Below are positions 23,490 to 32,609 of a DNA stretch of 40,449 nucleotides, one piece after another. The translations under genes were made by a program, and so were the position numbers. Origin of the DNA: UBA2336 sp964597075 (lineage in GTDB: Bacteria > Bacteroidota > Bacteroidia > Cytophagales > Cyclobacteriaceae); assembly GCA_964597075.1 (NCBI GenBank), contig CAZQXC010000010.1:1-40449 (forward strand). Direction: 5' to 3'. The notes below the pieces were generated by a model. The model was not told the origin of the DNA and ran no database searches. It saw nothing but the letters and a program-made list of their open reading frames with translations. Position 1 is the stretch's first letter. Every line of letters begins with the position of its first letter.

Positions 23490-25352
23490 GTGAATTACCT
23501 TTCTGCTGAGCTGATTTCTAAATCTTTTAATGATAATTGGCTTTTTAAAGACCTTTCCTTAGGCATCGCGCAAGGGGAAAAAATAGCCTTTGTCGGTAAT
23601 AATGGTGTTGGGAAATCAACGCTGTTAAAAATTTTAACTGGTGAACTGGCCCCCGATTCTGGAATCGTTGTCATTCGTGAGGGGATTCGTCTGGGCTATC
23701 TCACCCAGCAGCCCGCAGTAGATGAAAATCTGCAGGTAAAGGATATACTATTCAATGAAACAAATGATGTAGCCCGTGCGGTCAAGGAATACGAGGATTG
23801 TATCCACCATCCCGATGTAGCACCCGAGCGCATGCAAGCTGCACTGGAAAAGATGGAAGAGTTAAGTGCCTGGGATTATGATTCAAAAGTTCAGGAAGTT
23901 ACCAGTAAGCTCGGTGTACCGGATATGGACAAAAAATTCAAGGAATTATCGGGTGGACAAAAGAAACGTATTTTCCTCGCGCAACTGCTACTGAATGAAC
24001 CCGACCTTATCATAATGGATGAACCTACCAACCACCTTGATCTTTCAGCGATTGAGTGGCTGGAGAATTTTCTGGCCGGTCAACAGATTACATTGATCAT
24101 GGTAACCCACGATCGTTACTTCCTGGATGCTGTCGCTACCGAAATTATTGAGCTTGACAGGCGTAAACTTTTCAGGTATAATGGAAATTATGCCTACTAC
24201 CTGGAAAAAAAATCGGAGCGTGAGGAAATTCTAAAAGCTGAAGTAAGCAAGGCCCGTAATTTGTTGAAGAAGGAGTTGGACTGGATGAGGCGGCAACCAA
24301 AAGCCCGTGGCACAAAAGCAAAGTATAGGGTAGAAGCTTTTTATGAGTTGAAGGAGAAGGCATCTCAAGATTTAAAGAAAGACCGGCTTGAACTGGATAT
24401 TAAAGAAGCACGGCAGGGAGGTAAAATACTTGAGGTTAACCATATGTCGAAGGCGTATCATGGTAAATCGATGGTAGATAATTTTTCCTATGTGTTCAAA
24501 AAGCATGATCGCATTGGGGTAGTGGGTAGTAATGGCATCGGAAAGAGTACGTTCCTGAATTTGATTACGCAACGGCTTAAGCCGGATGGTGGTGAAGTAT
24601 TACCCGGTGTAACCACAAAGTTTGGATACTTTACACAAGATAACATGAACCTGAATCCCGCCAACCGGGTAATTGAAGAAGTGAAGGATATTGCTGAGTT
24701 CATAACCCTTTCGGATGGTTCTCAGGTTTCTGCTTCTAAATTTTTAGATAACTTTTTATTCGCCCCTGAAAAGCAATATACCTATGTGGAGAAATTGAGT
24801 GGGGGAGAGAAGAAGCGACTGCAACTGCTTAAGATGTTGGTAACCAATCCAAACTTTCTTATTCTCGATGAGCCTACTAATGATTTTGATATTGATACCT
24901 TAAACGTACTGGAAGATTTTTTGGAAAAGTTTACAGGCTGCCTGGTGCTGGTTTCGCACGACAGGTATTTTATGGATCATTTGGTCGATCAGTTATTTGT
25001 ATTTGAAGGGGATGGTAAAATTCGTTTCTTCAATGGTAACTATACCGATTACCGGGATTGGATTGATGAGCAGGAAACACTGAAGAGTATTCGGAGTTCA
25101 GAAAAACCTGATGCTAAAGAATTACAACCTTCTGCTAAGAAAGTCTCTTTTAAAGAGAAGCAAGAATACGAGCAGTTGCAGGCTGAGATTGATTTACTTG
25201 AGGAACAGAAGTGTGAATTGGAAATCAAAATCAATTCTGGCATTGCAGATCATATTAAATTATTAGAACTCGGACAACAGCTACAGACAACAACCGTATT
25301 AATCGAACAAAAGACTACCCGGTGGCTGGAGTTGGCTGAGTTGGTTGAATAA
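23490..25352 (+). CDS. ABC-F family ATPase
   Basis: The GTG at 23490 gives 620 residues (MNYLSAELISKSFNDNWLFKDLSLG as read with Met). It has two ABC ATPase domains without membrane segments: Walker A GNNGVGKST, signature LSGGQKKR and Walker B LIIMDEPTNHLD in the first; GSNGIGKST, LSGGEKKR and FLILDEPTNDFD in the second. They are joined by the charged ABC-F linker (about residues 235-310, MRRQPKARGTKAKYR). A C-terminal coiled-coil (YEQLQAEIDLLEEQKCELEIKI) resembles the Uup type. ABC-F proteins bind the ribosomal E site and regulate translation or rescue stalled ribosomes; some give antibiotic resistance, but nothing here points to that. Confidence 0.93.
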   Translation: MNYLSAELISKSFNDNWLFKDLSLGIAQGEKIAFVGNNGVGKSTLLKILTGELAPDSGIVVIREGIRLGYLTQQPAVDENLQVKDILFNETNDVARAVKEYEDCIHHPDVAPERMQAALEKMEELSAWDYDSKVQEVTSKLGVPDMDKKFKELSGGQKKRIFLAQLLLNEPDLIIMDEPTNHLDLSAIEWLENFLAGQQITLIMVTHDRYFLDAVATEIIELDRRKLFRYNGNYAYYLEKKSEREEILKAEVSKARNLLKKELDWMRRQPKARGTKAKYRVEAFYELKEKASQDLKKDRLELDIKEARQGGKILEVNHMSKAYHGKSMVDNFSYVFKKHDRIGVVGSNGIGKSTFLNLITQRLKPDGGEVLPGVTTKFGYFTQDNMNLNPANRVIEEVKDIAEFITLSDGSQVSASKFLDNFLFAPEKQYTYVEKLSGGEKKRLQLLKMLVTNPNFLILDEPTNDFDIDTLNVLEDFLEKFTGCLVLVSHDRYFMDHLVDQLFVFEGDGKIRFFNGNYTDYRDWIDEQETLKSIRSSEKPDAKELQPSAKKVSFKEKQEYEQLQAEIDLLEEQKCELEIKINSGIADHIKLLELGQQLQTTTVLIEQKTTRWLELAELVE

Positions 25353-25360
25353 ATTTTAAT

Positions 25361-25381
25361 CTAATGTTGATCGGACATTAG
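25361..25381. terminator. Hairpin between convergent genes
   Basis: CTAATGT (25361-25367) and ACATTAG (25375-25381) pair perfectly around a 7-base loop, directly after the ABC-F stop and over the stop of the convergent gene. No T-run follows, so it may be a bidirectional or weak terminator. Confidence 0.45.
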
Positions 25382-26262
25382 ACATCAGTTTTTAAGTCGA
25401 CTTTCAGGAATACACCAGGTAAGCAACTTACGGCATTGAGGGTGAAAAAAATAAGCGAAAACGCAATGGCTTTTTCGGCATTAACATCAGTATAGTTTGC
25501 TGCCATTACAAATACTAGTTCACGGGCACCTACACCGCCAATGGTAAAGGGTATTGCGGCAAAGAGGGAGGAAACAAAAAATACAGCAGCGTATTGATTT
25601 AATTCTGAAACGTCAATTTCCAGGCTAATAAATAAAATCAATGCAGCAACTAATTGAATACCTTGAACGAATATCGAAAGCAAGACGGACTTCAACCAAT
25701 ATAAATGTAGCGATTTAAAAAATCGACTAACAAAAAATGCGCTTAAGGGTATGATGGTAAGAATTCCGGTGATATTGAGTATAGTCAGGTAAGGATTTAC
25801 CTGAATAATGGATAGGGTCAACAGGAGTATCAAACAAAGGAAGGCAAGAGCAATGGCACCGCTTATCCGATCGGCAAGCAAGGCACGTAACGAATTACGA
25901 AGGGGTGTCTCGAATTCTTTTTTTAATAAATACATCTTGTATCCATCGCCACCGATGCCCCCTAGTAAAAATAAATTATAAAACATACCGATGTAATAGA
26001 GCTTGATGTTTTCCCGAGCAGTAATAATAATCTGCTCCATAGAAAAGAAAAGGTTCAGCCGGTAGGCACTGATCACTTGCGAGAGGTTGTATAGAAGTAG
26101 TGCGCCTAAGACCGTGAGAATGGAAAGATGACTGATCCATTTCGAGGTTTCTTCGAGATCGATTTTATTCAAAACGATGTAAAGCGCTAGAACGGTAAGC
26201 CCTACCTTAACAATTACCTTAAACGGCTGGAATCGCTTATGCTGTTCCCCGAATGACTTCAC
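25378..26262 (-). CDS. UPF0104/LPG-synthase-TM-like membrane protein
   Basis: I prefer the GTG at 26262 (VKSFGEQHKRFQPFKVIVKV, 294 residues) over the ATG at 26322, because the longer form would overlap the upstream GT2 gene by 86 bases; the GTG leaves 26. The protein has eight or so membrane helices, with SQVISAYRLNLFF, FYNLFLLGGIGGDGYKMYLLKK, ADRISGAIALAFL and FTIGGVGARELVF typical of the lysylphosphatidylglycerol synthetase transmembrane (UPF0104, AglD-like) family. Members act in polar-lipid modification or flipping. It sits with a polyprenyl-phosphate glycosyltransferase, so a role in moving or using lipid-linked sugars is inferred. Confidence 0.8.
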   Translation of the reverse strand: MKSFGEQHKRFQPFKVIVKVGLTVLALYIVLNKIDLEETSKWISHLSILTVLGALLLYNLSQVISAYRLNLFFSMEQIIITARENIKLYYIGMFYNLFLLGGIGGDGYKMYLLKKEFETPLRNSLRALLADRISGAIALAFLCLILLLTLSIIQVNPYLTILNITGILTIIPLSAFFVSRFFKSLHLYWLKSVLLSIFVQGIQLVAALILFISLEIDVSELNQYAAVFFVSSLFAAIPFTIGGVGARELVFVMAANYTDVNAEKAIAFSLIFFTLNAVSCLPGVFLKVDLKTDV

Positions 26263-27178
26263 GGATGGAATAGGTTTGCTTTTGTTGTGATTCGTAATAA
26301 ATGCGCATGATGAGTTCGGCAATGATGCCGAATGTTAAAAATTGAATGCCGGCTAGCAATAAGGTTATAGCTAAGATCAGTATAGGTCGTCCCCAGATAT
26401 CCTCACCTAAAATTTTGAGGATTAATAAGTAAATGCTGATTGCGCTACCTGCAATGAATGAGAATATTCCCAGCGGGCCAAAGAAATGAATAGGACGCTT
26501 AAAATACTTTTTAAAGAAGACCATAAGCAAAAGATCGCTCATTACTTTTAAGGTACGCCCCATACCATACTTCGATTTACCATAGATGCGAGGATGATGT
26601 TTAACATCCACTTGTGTGATTCGTCCACCCTGAATGACGGCCAGGATAGGGATGAAACGGTGTAATTCACCGTAAAGTCCCAAGTTTTTGGCAATTTCCT
26701 TACGAAAGACTTTGAGGGTACAGCCATAATCATGGATGTGTACGTTGGAAAGTTGACGTATCATTGCGTTGGCAATATTGCTCGGAATCTTTCTAAAAAA
26801 TAACCCATCTTTTCTATTTTTACGATTGCCTACAACTACATCCCAATGTTCCGTCTTTAATTTTTCAAGCATGGCCGGAATGTCCGAAGGATCATTTTGA
26901 AGATCACCATCAATGGTGCAGATATAATTACCAGTTGCCTGGTCGATACCGGCAGCCATGGCTGCAGTTTGCCCGTAGTTATTGTTGAGTTGTACGAGAA
27001 GATCGCGTCCAGTCATATTGCTTTTTATGTTCAAAGAAGTTGAGTCAGTAGAGCCGTCATCTACCAACACTACTTCATAGTCAAAGCCGCTAAGGGATTC
27101 ATGTATTTTTACCAGCAGAGGTGCAACGTTGTCTTCTTCATTGTAAAGCGTGACAATAATTGAAAGTTCTACCGCCAT
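26237..27178 (-). CDS. Polyprenyl-phosphate glycosyltransferase (GT2, DPM1/ArnC-like)
   Basis: This 313-residue protein has a GT-A fold: LSIIVTLYNEEDNVAPLL at the N-terminus, VVLVDDGSTDSTS, then the metal-binding TIDGDLQNDPSDI around residue 93 and a GCTLKVFRKEIAK segment. Two C-terminal membrane helices (about 233-255 and 265-290) anchor it to the inner membrane. This is the layout of enzymes that attach a sugar to undecaprenyl phosphate (ArnC, GtrB, DPM1). It overlaps the downstream membrane protein by 26 bases and is divergent from the GT-C gene, so it probably makes that enzyme's sugar donor. Confidence 0.9.
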   Translation of the reverse strand: MAVELSIIVTLYNEEDNVAPLLVKIHESLSGFDYEVVLVDDGSTDSTSLNIKSNMTGRDLLVQLNNNYGQTAAMAAGIDQATGNYICTIDGDLQNDPSDIPAMLEKLKTEHWDVVVGNRKNRKDGLFFRKIPSNIANAMIRQLSNVHIHDYGCTLKVFRKEIAKNLGLYGELHRFIPILAVIQGGRITQVDVKHHPRIYGKSKYGMGRTLKVMSDLLLMVFFKKYFKRPIHFFGPLGIFSFIAGSAISIYLLILKILGEDIWGRPILILAITLLLAGIQFLTFGIIAELIMRIYYESQQKQTYSIREVIRGTA

Positions 27179-27303
27179 AGATTTCGTTAAGATTACCGTA
27201 ATGTTTCCGAATTTTTAATGATTTATTTTATCGTCTAAAGATAGATAAATGAACACTTTAATTTGTGGGCATTCGGTTTTTTCTCGTTTATTACCAACGT
27301 TGT

Positions 27304-28872
27304 ATGAATAATAAATTACTCACGGTATTACTACTGGCATTTGTTCTCTACACGGCAAATAACTGGGGCGTATCAATCTATATTTTAGATGAAGCCAAGA
27401 ATGCATCTTGCGCGATGGAGATGATACAACGCAACAATTTCATTGTACCCACTTACAATGATGAATTGCGTACTGACAAGCCCCCGCTTCATTATTATTT
27501 TATGATTATTGGGTATAAGTTATTTGGTGTAACACCCTTTGCCGCTCGCTTATTCTCTGCCTTGGCTGGCTTAGCGTTGGTATTGCTTATTTATACTCGT
27601 GTTAGAAAACATGTTAATGAATCGGTGGCTTTCTATACTACTTTAGTCCTTTTGGCATCACTGCAGCTTACCGTGCAATTTCATATGGCCGTACCTGATC
27701 CTTACCTGATTTTATGGATGGCGCTTTCAATTTTGGCAGTTTACGAAATTATTCAGGGAGATAAAAGGGCAACCTATGTTCTTTACATCAGTGTAGCGTT
27801 AGGGTTTTTAACCAAGGGCTTGATTGCGATTGTTTTTCCAGGAATGATTGCTTTCGTTTATTTACTTTGGACAAGATCCATGAATTTGTCGATGATAAAG
27901 CAATTTAAGCTTTTACCAGGTATACTGCTGTTTGCTATTCTTGCCTTGCCTTGGTACCTGGCTGTTGGGCTGGAAACAGATGGGGCCTGGCTTAGAGGCT
28001 TTTTTGTGGATCATAATGTGAATCGGTACACGGCTACCATGGAAGGACATCGCGGATTTGTCTTGGCGCCTTTTCTTTTTCTATTTATAGCTTTGTTTCC
28101 ATTTTCTGCCTTTAGTATACAGGCTTTCATATTGACCTATCGAAGGAGAATTGAGAATCCCTTTCTGTCTTTTTGCGGACTTGCGGTATTGTCCATCCTT
28201 CTATTCTTCTCATTTTCTAAAACCATGTTACCTGGATACATTGGGCCGGCTATTCCGTTTATGGCTATCGTGCTGGGAAACTATTTTAATGACCTAAAAA
28301 ATGACTATCCTGCTAAATCCAAAATCACGTTGTTCATTGGGATATTCATTTTGCTTATTTCCGTGGGTATACCTGTGGCTGCCTACTTGGGATTGAAATC
28401 TGATGAACAAGGAAGATCGCTCGTGAAGTATAGTCTTTTATTGCTCTTTATTCCAGTGGGCTCACTAATAGGCGTTCTTTACATACTAAAGGGAAGTGTG
28501 CATCGCATGCTTGTGGCGTGGAGTATTAGTTGGATGCTAGTGATGCTCCTGTTCTTTTATAGTATATATCCTGCCCTTGACAAGCTTAATCCGGTTATTG
28601 ATAGCCGTGAAATTAGGATGCATTATATTGGTTATAAACCGGTTGTTTATGGTAAATTCAATGCTGCATTTGTTTTTGAATACCAACAGCCAATACCGAG
28701 GGTCTTATCCGTTCAAACGTTAAAGAAATTTACAGAACCGGGTAGTGACAAAATAATGATAGTTACACGATCAAGCTACCTAGATGAGATTAAAGGCATA
28801 GGAAACTTTCACATAATTTACCGTAATCGTGATCTTTTTGAAACCAGTGAAACGGTTATTCTCGTAAATTGA
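27304..28872 (+). CDS. ArnT/PMT-like GT-C glycosyltransferase
   Basis: The ATG at 27304 (MNNKLLTVLLLAFVLYTANN) is preferred over GTG 27265; it gives 522 residues. The first periplasmic loop contains LDEAKNASCAMEMIQRNNFIVPTYNDELRTDKPPLHYY, in which the D/E and DKPPLHY features are diagnostic of GT39/GT83 transferases. About twelve membrane helices follow, with DHNVNRYTATMEGHRG and FSFSKTMLPGYIGPAIPF as conserved loops. These enzymes move a sugar from undecaprenyl phosphate onto lipid A or proteins on the outside of the inner membrane. The C-terminal ~100 residues form a soluble tail. It ends by overlapping the convergent PAP2 gene by 17 bases. Confidence 0.88.
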   Translation: MNNKLLTVLLLAFVLYTANNWGVSIYILDEAKNASCAMEMIQRNNFIVPTYNDELRTDKPPLHYYFMIIGYKLFGVTPFAARLFSALAGLALVLLIYTRVRKHVNESVAFYTTLVLLASLQLTVQFHMAVPDPYLILWMALSILAVYEIIQGDKRATYVLYISVALGFLTKGLIAIVFPGMIAFVYLLWTRSMNLSMIKQFKLLPGILLFAILALPWYLAVGLETDGAWLRGFFVDHNVNRYTATMEGHRGFVLAPFLFLFIALFPFSAFSIQAFILTYRRRIENPFLSFCGLAVLSILLFFSFSKTMLPGYIGPAIPFMAIVLGNYFNDLKNDYPAKSKITLFIGIFILLISVGIPVAAYLGLKSDEQGRSLVKYSLLLLFIPVGSLIGVLYILKGSVHRMLVAWSISWMLVMLLFFYSIYPALDKLNPVIDSREIRMHYIGYKPVVYGKFNAAFVFEYQQPIPRVLSVQTLKKFTEPGSDKIMIVTRSSYLDEIKGIGNFHIIYRNRDLFETSETVILVN

Positions 28873-29551
28873 ACCGGTTCAGTAGAAGTGAAAGGTTTCG
28901 AAAGCGTTTATTTCTATTTAACTGCAGTCGTTTATTCATCCATCCGTTCATGCCCCCAGTCAAAATAGTATAATAACTTATAAAAGCAGTAACTGTTCCT
29001 ATTACTGCACCGATTGCCACATCCATGCCGAAATGCTGGAGCAGGTAAATTCTGGATATTCCTACAGATAAAGCAAGCAAGGAGAATAGAATAGTGAGAA
29101 GTCTGCTTCTGAAGAACAATGAAATAAGGACAAAAAAGGCAAATGCTGTAGCCGTATGTCCGGATGGAAAAGACATAGTACTGTGTACCTCGACACCTGG
29201 AACAAAATACAACTGATCAATATCAAGTACCGCTTTAGGTCGACCAGCCTCGGGAAAAAGTAAGTGCTTAAAAATGGAGACGATTATGGCGTGTGCTAAA
29301 CCTGCGACAATCATTATTAAGGCGTATCCGTACCGGTTGAATAACAATACGATTAATATAGGAATAAAGTAAAATGCATTACCAAGGTTAGTGATAATGG
29401 CAAAATATTGGTCAAGGAGGGGGGAGTGTAAACCATTAATCAGTAATACTTCATCGCCATGTTTAATCCAAAGCGAAAGAAAAAGAAGTATTAAAGAAAT
29501 AATGGAGTAATAGATGAGGTTAAAACTGAAAAGCCTCTTTTCAGATTGCAT
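28856..29551 (-). CDS. PAP2-family phosphatase
   Basis: This 231-residue protein carries the phosphatidic acid phosphatase type 2 motifs: K95 with R104-P105 (spacing two residues longer than the usual K-x6-RP), PSGH at 129-132, and SR at 166-167 with H173 and D177. Six membrane helices are predicted. Members dephosphorylate undecaprenyl pyrophosphate, phosphatidate or lipid A; in this neighbourhood recycling of the carrier lipid or lipid A dephosphorylation is the best guess. Its basic tail (MNKRLQLNRNKRFRNL) is cytoplasmic. It ends inside the 3' end of the GT-C gene. Confidence 0.88.
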   Translation of the reverse strand: MQSEKRLFSFNLIYYSIISLILLFLSLWIKHGDEVLLINGLHSPLLDQYFAIITNLGNAFYFIPILIVLLFNRYGYALIMIVAGLAHAIIVSIFKHLLFPEAGRPKAVLDIDQLYFVPGVEVHSTMSFPSGHTATAFAFFVLISLFFRSRLLTILFSLLALSVGISRIYLLQHFGMDVAIGAVIGTVTAFISYYTILTGGMNGWMNKRLQLNRNKRFRNLSLLLNRFNLRE

Positions 29552-29569
29552 ATTACCTTTGGGTTTTTC

Positions 29570-29577
29570 AAAGGTAT
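29570..29577 (-). promoter_or_regulatory. -7 box TACCTTTG upstream of the PAP2 gene
   Basis: On the minus strand this is TACCTTTG, 18 bases before ATG 29551. A second TACCTTTG on the plus strand (29555-29562) lies within the same leader, but no plus-strand gene follows it. Confidence 0.45.
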
Positions 29578-29769
29578 TTGTTAAGGCTTACCTCATTGTG
29601 AATCGTTTTTTATAGGTATGTTAAGAAGTGGAAACACATCTAACATTGATGAAACAGAAATTTCACGCAAAGTTCAATTGTACTTGTTTTTAGCGTAGCA
29701 TAGCAAAATGTTAAGCTAATCCTCAAAGTAGATTTGATTCCTGTATGTCAGGAGGTTGCATCGATATCT

Positions 29770-30219
29770 TTATAATGACGCATTAATTAAAAATGTCGCA
29801 GCAAAAGCTATGATGGCATAAAGTTCCGGGAACACAGCCAGGATAAGCGTTTTTCCAAACACATCGTGTCCACCGGCAATGGCATTTATACCGTTGCCAC
29901 ATACTTTACCTTGCTGTATGGCGCTAAACAGGCCAACACCACCCATCATTATGCCTGCGCCTAAAATGGCTGCACCTTGCAGCATAGTAATGCTTTCGGT
30001 TAAAACTCCTGAAGCATTAATTGTATAAAAGCTTGCAAAGCCGTACAAGCCTTGTGTGCTTGGCAAGGCGCTTAGGAGCATATAATTGCCGAAGGCGTCC
30101 TCCTTTCGCTTTAAGGCACCAATAGCTGATTGCCCGCCAATACTTACACCAATGGCACTACCAATCCCTGAAAGGAATACCATAATACCCAGACCAATGT
30201 ATGCTAATGTGATTTCCAT
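29770..30219 (-). CDS. ntpK: V-type ATPase subunit K (c-ring proteolipid)
   Basis: This 149-residue protein is a fused double hairpin of four membrane helices, as in V-type K subunits. Only one carboxylate is seen in the second hairpin, E132 in FPELYAII. In the first hairpin the residues L52, T55, Q56 and Y59 (LPSTQGLYGF), together with Q103 in QQGKV, match the Na+ site of Enterococcus hirae NtpK (L61, T64, Q65, Y68, Q110, E139). The ring therefore may carry sodium rather than protons. It is the last gene of the operon and follows subunit I by 11 bases. Confidence 0.95.
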   Translation of the reverse strand: MEITLAYIGLGIMVFLSGIGSAIGVSIGGQSAIGALKRKEDAFGNYMLLSALPSTQGLYGFASFYTINASGVLTESITMLQGAAILGAGIMMGGVGLFSAIQQGKVCGNGINAIAGGHDVFGKTLILAVFPELYAIIAFAATFLINASL

Positions 30220-30230
30220 AGTATTTGATT

Positions 30231-32012
30231 TTATGTTTTGGTACTTGATTCTATTGAATTTTTACTAAAAGTTTTAAAGGGCTGTCCACCCCCTATGAAG
30301 CCACTGTTTTTATAAAACTCGACAAAGGTTAGGCGCATTGGGTGAACAAATGCACTGAGTGTAGAGAGAAGAAAGTTTATGGTGTGACCTATTAGCAATA
30401 CGAGAATAAACAAAATGAATCCCACATAGGAAATATCTTTCATGGATAAAGCAATACTGTTTACCACAAGGCCAAGAATTGCACTTGCCACACCCAACGC
30501 GAATAGCCTGATATAACTCAACAGATCACCTAAAACACCAGTGATGTTATATAAGTCGGCTAATCCTAATCCAACGGATTTGATCCAACCTTTATCGGGT
30601 GCACCAAAGATTACAATTCCTGCTAAGGCCGGCCACATCAGTATTCGGGATAATCCCGGTAATAGATTTGCAACAAAAACATCCACCAGGCATAGCAATA
30701 AAACGATCCAGCTTATCCGGGATATAGCGTGTATGAATCCCCGGAATTTCCATTGCTTATAAGCCTGAACACCCATACCAAACAGGATTTGAGTGAATCC
30801 GATGATGAGCGCAAGGTTAAACAACTGATCCTGGTTCAGAAACAGGGAGCTCATATTGTCTGCCACAGGCAGGTTAATCATTTCAATGCCAAAGAGCGTT
30901 CCCGATAAAAGACCTGCTGCAATAGTGGCCAGCCCGAATAATTGACCCAACGTTGCATAATTATAATACGCCTTGCTAATTCGAAGTTTGAGAATGGTAG
31001 CGAGTACCAGAATTACTACACCATACCCAGCGTCACCAAGACAGAGGCCAAAGAATAACAAAAAGAAGGGCGCGAACAGCACGGTTAAATCGAGTTCATG
31101 ATAATCAGGAAGGGAAAACAAGGCTCCGATAGGTTCAAAAAGTTTTGTGAACTTGTTGTTTCGCAACAACACAGGTGGGTTATCAGTTTCTGTGGGTAAG
31201 GATTTCACATAAACGGTTCTTGTCTCGCGTAGAAATTCCAAAAGCTTTTGTTCAACTTCAAGCGGACACCAGGCTTGTATCACAAAAAGGCCACGGTCAT
31301 AAACAGGCGCTGCGGAAGTATTGGCCAGGTGATAGTTAAGTTTATCACGGGCTTCTGACAGTCTTTGATTCAATACGTTGCTAAGGCTGGAAGCGTAGTA
31401 ATCGAGTTTTCGGTTGAGGTGCTCCACCCGCTGTTGGAAATGCCTTTGTTTTCCAATCAGTTCATTAAGTGATTCTTCCGGAAGTGCAATGGGGGCTATG
31501 GGTAGTTCGTCATCCGGTCGCTTAAAGAGAATAAAATAAAGATTACCCTTTTGTCGGTTAATAATTTGTAAATGAAATTGTTGTTGCCATTCCGGTAGAA
31601 AGTGCCGTTCGGGATATTCAAAAAACCTGGCTTCAAGTCCTGCTTTCTCTTCCAGTTTATAGATGTTGCCTTTATTAAAATTACCCCAGGGTTCAAGCAT
31701 TTTTATCTCAATAGCCAGAGCTTCCACTTCATTGCCAGCCTTTTCCAGTTCATTCTCCATGGCTGAAATTTCCTTCAACGTAGGATGCCGTTCGGTATGA
31801 TTGATTTCCAGAATCTTAACCTTCCGTTGCTTAAATCTCCGGATGGCTTCTTCTGTTTCACGGATAATGAGGGATAGTTCTTCAGTAATCGCATCATCCT
31901 CTGCCTGTCGGGTTTGAATATGCACCAGCCCCAGATCCATAAGCTTATCGATGAAGGCTTCTTTATTCTGGTGATGAAGCAACATACTATAGTTGACCAT
32001 GGGCACAATCAT
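30231..32012 (-). CDS. ntpI: V-type ATPase subunit I (membrane stator/ion path)
   Basis: This 593-residue protein has an N-terminal cytoplasmic half (1-~325) rich in coiled coil (EEAIRRFKQRKVKILEI, QRVEHLNRKLDYYAS) that forms part of the peripheral stalk. The C-terminal half (~330-590) has about seven membrane helices. The conserved arginine of the ion path is R502 in LLSYIRLFALGVA. GLCLGDAGYG near 345 is another family motif. It couples ion flow to rotation against the K ring. A Met at residue 5 is an alternative start. It is shorter than many subunits I (about 650 residues) but complete in motifs. Confidence 0.94.
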   Translation of the reverse strand: MIVPMVNYSMLLHHQNKEAFIDKLMDLGLVHIQTRQAEDDAITEELSLIIRETEEAIRRFKQRKVKILEINHTERHPTLKEISAMENELEKAGNEVEALAIEIKMLEPWGNFNKGNIYKLEEKAGLEARFFEYPERHFLPEWQQQFHLQIINRQKGNLYFILFKRPDDELPIAPIALPEESLNELIGKQRHFQQRVEHLNRKLDYYASSLSNVLNQRLSEARDKLNYHLANTSAAPVYDRGLFVIQAWCPLEVEQKLLEFLRETRTVYVKSLPTETDNPPVLLRNNKFTKLFEPIGALFSLPDYHELDLTVLFAPFFLLFFGLCLGDAGYGVVILVLATILKLRISKAYYNYATLGQLFGLATIAAGLLSGTLFGIEMINLPVADNMSSLFLNQDQLFNLALIIGFTQILFGMGVQAYKQWKFRGFIHAISRISWIVLLLCLVDVFVANLLPGLSRILMWPALAGIVIFGAPDKGWIKSVGLGLADLYNITGVLGDLLSYIRLFALGVASAILGLVVNSIALSMKDISYVGFILFILVLLIGHTINFLLSTLSAFVHPMRLTFVEFYKNSGFIGGGQPFKTFSKNSIESSTKT

Positions 32013-32023
32013 GTCGCGGCAAT

Positions 32024-32608
32024 TTATTCGTTTCTTTTTTTTAAAATTTTCTGTGCTGCTTTACTTAAGTTTTCCTCGTCTTCCAGAAAGCGCTTTATCT
32101 TCCGAATACCTTCCAGGTATTCAGGAATCTGAACCTTTTCGTATAAGTTCACTTTTTGAGTCGTTTTTTTTCTCGCCAGTTCCAGAATTTGAGTGGCCCG
32201 CTGGGATACCTCCTGAAGTAAGCTTAGTTCGGTAAGTTCTTTTAATATATGAATACCATCCATAAACCAATCCGGTTTGTGATACTGACTTATTTCTTTT
32301 ATGTCAAATTCGAAGGTATTCAACACCGGGATTTTTACACCTGCTATTGTTTTATCCTTATAAGTTGTTGTTTTAATTGAAACCAGGTTATCTTCAAATT
32401 CAACCCAAAGACGGGCAAGGTGTTTTATTTCTTCTTTGCGCTGAAGTAGTTTTTCTTCATAATCCTGGGCAATCTGTTTAATGCGTTTGATTTCCATGCG
32501 CAGGGCGGATTCTTTGCTCTTGAGTGTAGGCAAAGCCTTTTCTCTGATTTTGAGTTGTTCACCCAATTCATACAAGGCGCTCTTATTATATTTAAAGCTC
32601 AGTGCCAT
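32024..32608 (-). CDS. atpD: V-type ATPase subunit D (rotor shaft)
   Basis: This 194-residue, all-helical protein starts MALSFKYNKSALYELGEQLK and contains long antiparallel coiled coils (ALPTLKSKESALRMEIKRI and, near the end, LARKKTTQKVNLYEKVQIP), as in subunit D. The AxxKVNLYEKVxIP segment is a strong family signature. D is the central shaft that turns inside the A3B3 hexamer and contacts the membrane rotor. It begins 1 base after the stop of subunit B, implying translational coupling. Confidence 0.94.
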   Translation of the reverse strand: MALSFKYNKSALYELGEQLKIREKALPTLKSKESALRMEIKRIKQIAQDYEEKLLQRKEEIKHLARLWVEFEDNLVSIKTTTYKDKTIAGVKIPVLNTFEFDIKEISQYHKPDWFMDGIHILKELTELSLLQEVSQRATQILELARKKTTQKVNLYEKVQIPEYLEGIRKIKRFLEDEENLSKAAQKILKKRNE

Positions 32609-32609
32609 G

